Of a stretch of 12,853 nucleotides of DNA, positions 1-5,776 are shown piece by piece. The stretch's first letter is position 1; each line of letters begins with the position of its first letter. The translations under genes and the position numbers were made by a program. This DNA is from JABDKH01 sp963768565 (GTDB taxonomy: Bacteria > Bacteroidota > Rhodothermia > Rhodothermales > JABDKH01). The DNA is taken from positions 1-12,853 of the forward strand of contig CAVYIO010000001.1 in the NCBI GenBank assembly GCA_963768565.1, written 5' to 3'. The notes under the pieces were generated by a model, which ran no database searches, was not told the origin of the DNA, and saw only the letters and a list, made by a program, of their open reading frames with translations.

Positions 1-548
1 TCTGTCTGACGCTGGTTCAGACGCCGTATTGCTAGCAGGGCGCCCGCGACGCCCCCGACCAGCGCGGTCACTGCCGCAACTCCGAGGGCTTCACCGAAAC
101 TGATGCCACAGAAGAAGTCCCACGTCGAAGGATCGCACTCTTCCATCCACGCTACTCCTGTCGCAAAGCCCAGCATCCCGCCGACTGCACCACCATAGAT
201 CAGGCCGATCTGAGCGCCCTTGTTGTGGTCCCGTCCGGAACGTGCAGTGACCGAACCGAGGTCGCTCAAACTGAGATTGCGGTTGGTCGACTCCGACCAC
301 AGCAAAGAATCACCACGAACGGTCCACGCGCCCGTAAACGTCATTGGCCTCCCCGGCTTCCGCGTCTCCTTGCCTTCGGAATAAGCCAGCCTCGTCTGAG
401 GCACCTCCACGGTGCCGGCTCCACTCCGCCCGATGTCGTTTATTTGTTGCCGGATCGAATCATCGCTCCAGCTCCCTTCTATGACCTGAGTGCTCGTTCC
501 GCAGCCTGCCAGGAGCAAAACGACCAACGCAATTCCGGAATACCGCAT
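1..548 (-). CDS. Glycine-zipper lipoprotein, C-terminus cut by window edge
   Basis: An open frame starts at an ATG whose first base is at 548 and runs off the left edge without a stop (about 182 codons seen). The N-terminus is a lipoprotein signal: MRYSGIALVVLLLAGC with lipobox LAGC, so Cys16 would be lipidated. Residues about 20-105 are polar and may form a small beta-rich domain. Residues about 111-135 (GAQIGLIYGGAVGGMLGFATG) and about 151-174 (GEALGVAAVTALVGGVAGALL) are two Gly/Ala-rich hydrophobic segments of the glycine-zipper type, which in known proteins pack closely in or against membranes. Cys138 and Cys147 lie between them. The ATG is preceded by a G-rich stretch (GGGGGGTG) that may serve as ribosome binding site. 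I do not recognise a family. The role is presumably structural in the envelope, which is inference. The next minus-strand gene lies over 400 bp upstream, so it is probably transcribed alone. Confidence 0.75.
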   Translation of the reverse strand, partial: MRYSGIALVVLLLAGCGTSTQVIEGSWSDDSIRQQINDIGRSGAGTVEVPQTRLAYSEGKETRKPGRPMTFTGAWTVRGDSLLWSESTNRNLSLSDLGSVTARSGRDHNKGAQIGLIYGGAVGGMLGFATGVAWMEECDPSTWDFFCGISFGEALGVAAVTALVGGVAGALLAIRRLNQRQT

Positions 549-985
549 GGCTACACCCCCCGAGGTTCGTTCTCGCCATGCAGCCTACGAACCTCCGGCC
601 CTGACAAACCGGACAAATGTCACGACAAACGCGATCGGATCGGCGGCGGAGACTTGCCGGAGTTCCAATTAGTCGCCAACACCTGTAACACCGGAAGATA
701 TCCGGCCGTTCTTGAGAGGCGGAATTGATAGCGGGTGCCTTTGCAGGGATTCCATGACAGCGAAGAACCCCGACCTGCAATTGCAAGCCGGGGTCCAATT
801 AAATCGCCAATGAAGCCTCTTCACACGGCAGCCAGCTTCTTCACGTGACCGTCTCGCTAGAATCCTCGGAGAATGCGCTCACGGCGGCTTTCGTCCGTCA
901 AGAACGTCACGTTCAGGCAGACGTGAACGACAAATCGAACGATCATTCCGAGGTACGCTGACTCACCGCTGACGCAGAGCGTTGT
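549..985. other. Intergenic spacer between two lipoprotein genes
   Basis: No convincing gene is seen on either strand; the short open frames lack signal peptides, recognisable motifs or good starts. It holds the presumed upstream region of the leftmost lipoprotein gene, the terminator-like hairpin at 767-794, and a weak 6-bp inverted repeat (910-915 with 924-929) about 60 bases past the end of the lipocalin-like gene. Confidence 0.5.
767..794 (-). terminator. Terminator-like hairpin after the lipocalin-like gene
   Basis: A 28-base near-perfect inverted repeat has arms ACCCCG and CGGGGT and the self-complementary core TGCAATTGCA, with only two mismatched pairs. Read on the minus strand it is followed by TTCTTCG, a poor but T-containing tail. 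On the plus strand there is no T tract and no gene upstream. It lies about 190 bases past the stop of the lipocalin-like gene, so terminating that gene is the likeliest role. Confidence 0.45.
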
Positions 986-1417
986 CTATTTCCGGGCAAA
1001 TACGAACTGGATCGCTTCCGAGTCGATATTGCCGGACAGAACGAAGGCCGTCGCGGTAAGCGTCGTAACGGCCAGCTCCGTCCGATCATCCGGGTCAGGC
1101 TCGTCCGCATCGAAAATGAACGTCTGGCCCTGAATCGCGAATACGCCACCGCTCGTGCAGGCTGTGGCAAGGTCGCAGAAGAGATCCTGGGGCGCGTTGG
1201 CTACGGTGAACGAATAGTTGTTGTCGGCCGTGAACGTGATTTCAAACGATGTGCCCTGGGCCACCAGATCCGAACCGGCCACCATCAGGGACGTCGCGAC
1301 CCACGTACCGACGAGGTCGGCAGGTACGTCACCCGATTCAACATCTGACGAGTCGGAGCTGTCGCACGCGACAATGAAAGCAAGCGCGGAGATAGCGAAT
1401 ACACGAAGCAGGCGCAT
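986..1417 (-). CDS. Lipocalin-like lipoprotein, 143 aa
   Basis: Small predicted lipoprotein. The signal is MRLLRVFAISALAFIVAC with lipobox IVAC (Cys18), followed by an acidic Ser/Asp linker (residues 19-34). The mature part begins DLVGTW (34-39), matching the GxW motif that opens the first strand of lipocalin-like domains, and then alternates hydrophobic and polar residues as expected of a small beta barrel (FEITFTADNNYSFTVAN, GGVFAIQGQTFIFDAD). Two cysteines near the middle (CDLATAC) could form a disulfide. The open frame extends 30 codons further upstream to 1507, but that part encodes the tandem repeat (HCYP-type residues). The ATG at 1417 places the signal peptide at the N-terminus, so I chose it. 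There is no clear Shine-Dalgarno sequence. The ligand is unknown. Binding or sensing a hydrophobic molecule at the outer membrane is inference from the fold only. Confidence 0.75.
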   Translation of the reverse strand: MRLLRVFAISALAFIVACDSSDSSDVESGDVPADLVGTWVATSLMVAGSDLVAQGTSFEITFTADNNYSFTVANAPQDLFCDLATACTSGGVFAIQGQTFIFDADEPDPDDRTELAVTTLTATAFVLSGNIDSEAIQFVFARK

Positions 1418-1436
1418 AGGAAAGTCTCGATAGTTT

Positions 1437-1527
1437 GGATAACAGTGAATCACCATGATCGTGGGATAACAGTGATCGCCATGATAGTGCGGATCACACT
1501 GGATCACAGTGAATCACCATGATCGCG
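1437..1527. repeat. Short tandem repeat, 27-bp unit, 3.4 copies
   Basis: Units start at each GGAT: 1437-1463, 1464-1490, a 10-base truncated unit at 1491-1500, and 1501-1527. Units 1 and 4 share CAGTGAATCACCATGATCG; unit 2 diverges (AGTGATCGCCATGATAG). Each full unit contains the dyad GTGAATCAC or a variant of it. The array ends 19 bases before the lipocalin-like gene's start codon on the minus strand, so it occupies that gene's leader or promoter. Confidence 0.8.
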
Positions 1528-1716
1528 TCTCACCTGAGAAACTTAAACGCGTGAACATCAGAACAAGACGAGGGTCGACCGAAATCACGAGAGTCTGCAC
1601 GAGTTCTACAACGACCATCCTTAACGTTCACTGGTCGTCTCGGTCCTGGACCGATTGGCCCCGACTATCGCGCCGCCGTCGCAGGTCCGAATCGACCGCC
1701 GATGGATCGACCATCA

Positions 1717-2430
1717 TCACTCCGGATCCGCGCAGCACCGGAAACCGGTCGAGTAGTCGTGATAGGTGAGACTGTGGGCGGTGGTGCGATACAGGCAACC
1801 TGCCCCGTTGATCTCTGCATCTACGTAGAAACCACCACGGAACGTCCCGTCCGGATCGGCCACCCACTCGTGCAGATTGCCGTGCAGATCGAACACCCCC
1901 TCGGCCGACACGCAGGCCGGATTGGTCCCCGTCGAGTCCAGCGAGTTGGGAAGCTGGTTCAGGCGCGAATCGTTCATCTGCGTACTCGACCAGTTCACAT
2001 TGCCGCCGAAGAGTTCGACGACCGGGTGCGAGTCACGCCCCTCATTGCAAGCGCCCGGCTTATAAACGTCACCGTACGGGTATGTCGTGTTCGCCGGACC
2101 GCGACATGTGCGCAGCCACTCGTCGCTTGTGCACAGTCGTTTCCCCGCCCGCCGACATGCCGCGTCGGCCACATTGCCGCTGATGTATCCCTGGGGTACG
2201 ACGCCCTGCGCCGTGGCGGCGACGCCGTCAACCGGAACGTCATATGACGACCGGCCCTGGAGATGAGCCTCCCATTTGTCGACGCAGAAACCGTCGATCT
2301 GCTCCATGCCCGCCGGACACGAACCACCGTCCGTCACGTCGTCATCGACAAGAGACGTCGACCGCACGTCCGTGCAGCTTCCACAGGCAAGCAGGACCGC
2401 GCAAGAAAATAAATGCGTAAGAGATCTCAA
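1717..2430 (-). CDS. FGE/SUMF-domain lipoprotein, 237 aa, probably not a true formylglycine-generating enzyme
   Basis: Residues about 36-237 form an FGE-sulfatase (SUMF1/EgtB/PvdO) fold: opening PAGMEQIDGFCVDKWEAH, middle AACRRAGKRLCTSDEWLRTCRG, the hallmark FDLHGNLHEWV, then FRGGFY and the closing STGFRCCADPE. The N-terminus is a lipoprotein signal with lipobox LLAC (Cys16), so the domain would be membrane-anchored outside the cytoplasm. The start is TTG at 2430, supported by AAGGGAG eight bases upstream and by the signal peptide placement. In human FGE the copper-binding catalytic cysteines follow the GGSY motif (Cys336/Cys341). Here the equivalent stretch after FRGGFY is VDAEINGAG, without cysteines at those places. 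Formylglycine formation is therefore doubtful, and no sulfatase is encoded nearby. The many other cysteines suggest disulfides in an exported protein. The domain assignment is firm; the biochemical role is unknown. Confidence 0.85.
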   Translation of the reverse strand: MRSLTHLFSCAVLLACGSCTDVRSTSLVDDDVTDGGSCPAGMEQIDGFCVDKWEAHLQGRSSYDVPVDGVAATAQGVVPQGYISGNVADAACRRAGKRLCTSDEWLRTCRGPANTTYPYGDVYKPGACNEGRDSHPVVELFGGNVNWSSTQMNDSRLNQLPNSLDSTGTNPACVSAEGVFDLHGNLHEWVADPDGTFRGGFYVDAEINGAGCLYRTTAHSLTYHDYSTGFRCCADPE

Positions 2431-2438
2431 GAATAAAA

Positions 2439-2445
2439 CTCCCTT
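2439..2445 (-). promoter_or_regulatory. Ribosome binding site deciding a TTG start
   Basis: On the minus strand the sequence is AAGGGAG, followed by eight bases and then TTG at 2430. This is the best Shine-Dalgarno match among the minus-strand genes, and it supports the non-ATG start of the FGE-fold lipoprotein. Confidence 0.6.
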
Positions 2446-2834
2446 CAGTGCATGTGCGGAAATCGATCGGTCGTCTTGTCACAGCTGTTCTGTTGTGACA
2501 GCCCGCACCTGTGAAACGTGTGATGGGCATTTCTGATTCACTTCGTGTTCGGGATCTGTGATTCAAACGCGCAGGAGCTTTATCAGGGTCTTACCCCGAG
2601 ATCCCGAACAGTATCGTTACGAAAACGAACGCAGGCGTCAGAAATGCCGGGATCGATATCCGCGCGGTATATTCCGATGCCGGACGTATGACAGGCTCGA
2701 TACACGATGATCGACTCAGCCGTGGTCTATCTCACCCGGACAAACCACCAAATTGCAGGATAAATGGGTAACGCCGATCAGCACGCCGACACACGGTGCT
2801 TTCCTCGCCCGTCCGGAGGCGGCCGCCACCCTGC
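2446..2834. other. Divergent intergenic spacer
   Basis: About 390 bases between the FGE-fold lipoprotein (leftward) and the rim-like operon (rightward). No gene is supported. It should hold the promoters of both units, but I see no clear -35/-10 pair. It contains an inverted repeat TGTCACA/TGTGACA (2477-2483, 2494-2500), the long 12-bp-arm repeat at 2546-2610, and a CCGCGCGG palindrome at 2660-2667 in an AT-containing surround. Confidence 0.5.
2546..2610. repeat. Inverted repeat with perfect 12-bp arms
   Basis: TGTTCGGGATCT (2546-2557) is exactly complementary to AGATCCCGAACA (2599-2610), with a 41-base loop that contains a small nested hairpin GGGT-CTT-ACCC (2586-2596). Neither strand has a T tract after it, so it is not a typical terminator. 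It could be an RNA structure in the leader of the rim-like operon or a protein-binding site. Confidence 0.7.
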
Positions 2835-3336
2835 ATGGTGAAGCAACGCAAAACGCATTTTGCCTGTCATCGGCTGGCGCGAGTGGGTCGGGCTGCCTGA
2901 GTTCGGAATCAAGTCGATCAAGGCAAAGGTCGACACCGGCGCGCGCTCGTCGTCGCTGCACGCCTTCGATCTCGAATACTTCGATCGAGATGGCACGACG
3001 TGGGTGCGATTCCAGGTTCATCCGGTTCAGCGAAACAGCAGCAGAACCGTTGAAGTCGAGGCACGGGTACTGGAGTATCGGTCCGTCCGATCATCGAGCG
3101 GGAAGGCCACAATGCGGCCCGTGATCGTGACCGACGTATCCCTGCTCGGCATCACGTGGCCGGTTGAATTGACACTCGCCAGTCGCGACGAGATGGGCTT
3201 CCGGATGCTGCTCGGCCGCGAGGCTTTCCGGCAACGATTCCTCGTCGACGCGGGGAAATCCTACTACGGCGGCAAGCCGAAACGGAAGAAGAAGACTAAA
3301 ACTAACAAGACTCCGAAGCGGGAGAAGCACACATGA
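2835..3336 (+). CDS. RimB-like retropepsin-fold protease (putative ATP-dependent zinc protease family), apparent N-terminal frameshift
   Basis: The body matches the family annotated as putative ATP-dependent zinc protease (PF05618), to which I believe RimB of the Pseudomonas rimABK operon belongs. Visible motifs are PVIGWREWVGLPEFGI, then IKAKVDTGARSSSLHAF with the aspartic-protease-like DTGA, WVRFQVHPVQ, and the C-terminal FRMLLGREAFRQRFLVDAGKSY. A very basic tail (KPKRKKKTKTNKTPKREKH) follows. An uninterrupted frame begins only at TTG 2860, without a Shine-Dalgarno sequence, and gives 158 aa. An ATG at 2835 lies 15 bases after GGAGG and reads MVKQRKTH. Removing one T from the TTTT run at 2858-2861 joins it to LPVIGWREW, giving a natural 166-aa protein, so I annotate from 2835. 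Its stop overlaps the next ATG (ATGA), implying coupling to rimK. It probably trims residues added by the ligase (inference). Confidence 0.8.
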
Positions 3337-4656
3337 AACTTGCCATTCTGTCCTGCAGCGCCAGATGCTACAGCACGCGGCGCCTTCGCGAAGCCGCCGA
3401 GCAGCGAGGACACAAAGTCAAGGTTCTGAACACGCTCAAGTTCGCGATCGATCTCGACCAGGGGGAGCCGGATCTTTACTTCCGCCAGAAACAGCTCTCG
3501 CACTACGATGCCGTGCTTCCGCGAATCGGCGCTTCGATCACCTACTTCGGTACAGCCGTCGTACGACAGTTTGAGCAGATGGATGTCTTCTGCGCCAATT
3601 CGTCGGCGGGTATCGCCAATTCGCGTGACAAGCTGCGCAGCCTGCAGATTCTCAGCCGACACCACATCGGCATTCCGGAGACGACGTTCGTGCGCGACAA
3701 GAAGGACGTGCTGCCGGCGATCGAACGTGTCGGCGGCGCGCCGGTCATCATCAAACTGCTTGAAGGCACGCAGGGGATCGGCGTGCTGCTGGCCGAGACG
3801 GTGAAGTCGGCGGAGGCCATCATCGAACTGCTGCAAAGCCAGAAGCAGAACGTGCTGATCCAGAAGTTCGTTGCCGAAAGCAAAGGGCGCGATATCCGGG
3901 CCTTTGTCGTCGGCGATCAGGTGGTCGGCGCCATGCGCCGCGTAGCTCAGGGCCAGGAATTCCGCAGCAATGTCCATCGCGGCGGACTCACCGAGCCGGT
4001 TACGCTGGACGAGGTCTACTCGCGAAACCGCCGTGCGGGCCGCGCAGATCATGGGCCTTCGAGTCGCAGGCGTAGATCTGCTCGAGGGCAAGGACGGGCC
4101 GCAAATCGTGGAAGTGAACTCGTCGCCAGGACTGGAAGGAATCGAGGGCTGCACGCAACTCGACATCGCCGGCGCCATCATCGACTATATCGCGGCGCAG
4201 GTTGATTTTCCGGAAATCGATCTGCGTCAGCGACTGACCGTGAGCCGCGGTTACGGCGTCACGGAGATTCACATCCCCGAGGGATCCGAATACGTCGGCA
4301 AGTCGATACAGGAATCCGGATTGCGCGAGAAGGATATCAATGTGCTGACGCTCTATCGGGCCACGACGGTCATCCCCAATCCGCGACCACATCGGCAGCT
4401 TGAGGCCGGCGATCGTCTGCTGTGCTTCGGCAAACTCGAGTTGATGCGCGACCTGATCCCGGCGAAGACGCGTCGCACGCGACGTCCGCTGGTCGAGCAC
4501 CTGCCGGATTTGCCTGTCGCCGATGAAGTCCTCAAGATGCCGGCAGTCCCCGGTCGCCATCGCGTCCTCGACAGACAAAGACTGACAGGTCATGACCAGA
4601 CGACGCAAGCAAAAACCGGTCAGCCCATGGTTCGGGGAAGATATTCCGGCGGGTGA
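3333..4656 (+). CDS. rimK: RimK-like ATP-grasp glutamate ligase fused to RCK_C (TrkA-C) domain, apparent frameshift(s)
   Basis: The N-terminal part (residues 1-about 229, MKLAILSCSARCYSTRRL onward) is the RimK pre-ATP-grasp and ATP-grasp region: NSRDKLRSLQIL, the nucleotide loop LEGTQGIGVLLAE, RDIRAFVVGDQVVGAMRR, FRSNVHRGG. The frame then changes near 4020; the next frame continues with RETAVRAAQIMGLRVAGVDLL and the metal-binding EVNSSPGLEGIE. RimK ligases add L-glutamate, classically to the C-terminus of ribosomal protein S6 using ATP. After about residue 305 comes a domain absent from the 300-aa E. coli enzyme: YGVTEIHIPEGSEYVGKSI, GLREKDINVLTL, LEAGDRLLCFGKLELMRDLIP, a clear RCK_C/TrkA-C fold. 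Deleting one base near 4020 gives 440 aa and a 65-base overlap with the next gene. A second deletion in CCCC at 4548-4551 gives a tidy end at 4585 (416 aa). ATG 3333 overlaps the protease stop and follows GGAG. Confidence 0.85.
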
Positions 4657-5686
4657 GTCACGCGACGTAACACTCGCGGTCAGCGAAAGCTACAGCAGCA
4701 TGACCGTGCAGATTCCCATTCACATCCGTCGCGCGAAGGAAGACGGACCTGTCGTATTCGTGACGGCCGCGCTGCACGGCGATGAGATCAACGGCACCGG
4801 CGCGGTTCGCCAGCTGATTCAGGACGAAGACTTCCGATTGCTCAGAGGCTCCGTCATTCTCGTTCCGGTGCTGAACCTGCTTGCCTTCGATCGGCACTCC
4901 CGGTATCTGCCGGATCGTCGCGACTTGAACCGCTCCTTTCCGGGATCCGCACGCGGCAGTCTCGCGAGCCGGATGGCACGAATCATCTTCGATGAGATCG
5001 TATTGAGATCGGACTACGGCATTGACCTTCACACAGCTGCCGTCCATCGCACGAACTACCCGAATGTCCGCGGCGACTTGAACGATCCTGACGTTCGTCG
5101 CCTCGCTGAATCATTCGGCTCAGAAATCATCATCAACGGCAAGGGACCGAAAGGAGCGTTCCGGCCGGAAGCGTCCGCGAGGGGCTGCCCGACCATCATC
5201 ATGGAGGGTGGTGAGGTCTGGAAAGTGGAGCCGGCCATCGTAGAATCGGCGACCCGCGGAATCCGCAACGTCCTTCGCGGTCTGCAGATGCTGGATGGAT
5301 CATCTGAAAGCCCTCCCTATCAGGTCGTCATCCAGAAATCAAAATGGATACGGGCGGATCGAGGCGGGTTCATGCAGTTCCACATACAGCCGGGCGACAT
5401 CGTCGAGAAGGGCCAGCCTCTTGCGACAAACACGACCCTGCTGGGACGCGAGCAGAACACCGTTCACGCACCATTTGACGGTGTCGTCATCGGCATGACC
5501 AGTTTGCCGGCGATCAGTCCCGGCGAGCCCATCTGCAATCTCGGGAAGCTGCCGGATGGACAGACGCCGGACGGACTTCGGCGCAAGCGATCACGGGAAG
5601 ACGGCCTCGAACTACGTCTGTCCGAAGAACTCGCGTCAAATATGCTGGTGGTGGAACCTCCCGACGAATCCGACGAGAGTCGATAG
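4592..5686 (+). CDS. Succinylglutamate desuccinylase/aspartoacylase family metallohydrolase, 364 aa
   Basis: Zinc carboxypeptidase-like amidohydrolase of the AstE/AspA family (PF04952, M14-related). All expected metal and substrate residues are visible: HGDE (His62, Glu65), the RRDLNRSFPG motif that binds the substrate carboxylate, GIDLHTA (His147 as third zinc ligand) and MEGGE (Glu205 or Glu208 as catalytic base). The C-terminal part, from about residue 245, resembles the family's beta barrel-sandwich domain (HIQPGDIVEKGQPLA, HAPFDGVVIGM). Such enzymes hydrolyse N-acyl amino acids or small peptide-like amides. Beside a RimK ligase and a RimB-like protease, removal of ligated glutamate, or processing of a RimK-made amide, is more likely than arginine catabolism, since no other ast genes are here (inference). 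The frame is intact. It follows the rimK-like gene by 6 bases if that gene ends at 4585. Confidence 0.88.
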   Translation: MTRRRKQKPVSPWFGEDIPAGESRDVTLAVSESYSSMTVQIPIHIRRAKEDGPVVFVTAALHGDEINGTGAVRQLIQDEDFRLLRGSVILVPVLNLLAFDRHSRYLPDRRDLNRSFPGSARGSLASRMARIIFDEIVLRSDYGIDLHTAAVHRTNYPNVRGDLNDPDVRRLAESFGSEIIINGKGPKGAFRPEASARGCPTIIMEGGEVWKVEPAIVESATRGIRNVLRGLQMLDGSSESPPYQVVIQKSKWIRADRGGFMQFHIQPGDIVEKGQPLATNTTLLGREQNTVHAPFDGVVIGMTSLPAISPGEPICNLGKLPDGQTPDGLRRKRSREDGLELRLSEELASNMLVVEPPDESDESR

Positions 5687-5716
5687 TCGGAAGGCGAGAG
5701 CCATGTCGCCTCGTGA

Positions 5717-5734
5717 TATCAAAACGTTTCGATA
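5717..5734. promoter_or_regulatory. LacI-family operator upstream of the glycosidase gene
   Basis: TATCAAAACGTTTCGATA matches the perfect palindrome before lacI at 17 of 18 positions, the difference being G to A at the fifth base. It has the central CG step typical of LacI/PurR-family operators. It lies 42 bases before the chosen glycosidase start and overlaps a -10-like TATATT (5733-5738), consistent with repression by promoter occlusion. A wider dyad, GTGATAT (5713-5719) and ATATCAC (5750-5756), surrounds it; its meaning is unclear. Confidence 0.8.
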
Positions 5735-5776
5735 TATTCGAATCGTCCAATATCACATCTCGGGGCGTTGAAGCAA

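Noticed and set aside
225..728. Plus-strand open frame of 167 codons
   Set aside because: Lies opposite the lipoprotein gene at 1-548, which has a clear lipobox and glycine-zipper segments; its own sequence is low-complexity Arg/Pro-rich with no motif.
1437..1527. CRISPR array
   Set aside because: Units are contiguous tandem copies with no unique spacers, and no cas genes are present.
1611..1638. Inverted repeat ACGACCA/TGGTCGT past the end of the FGE-fold gene, considered as a terminator
   Set aside because: Seven-base arms with a 14-base loop and no T tract on either strand; could be chance.
1702..2247. Plus-strand open frame of 181 codons
   Set aside because: Antisense to the FGE-fold lipoprotein, which has a hallmark FDLHGNLHEW motif, lipobox and ribosome binding site.
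3264..4181. Minus-strand open frame of 305 codons
   Set aside because: Antisense to the RimK-like gene, whose motifs are unmistakable; the translation has no recognisable domain and its length reflects GC-rich codon structure.
3333..4656. Programmed +1 frameshifting in the RimK-like gene
   Set aside because: No slippery sequence, in-frame stop or stimulatory structure of the known type at 4020, and similar slips occur in two other genes, so error or mutation is simpler.
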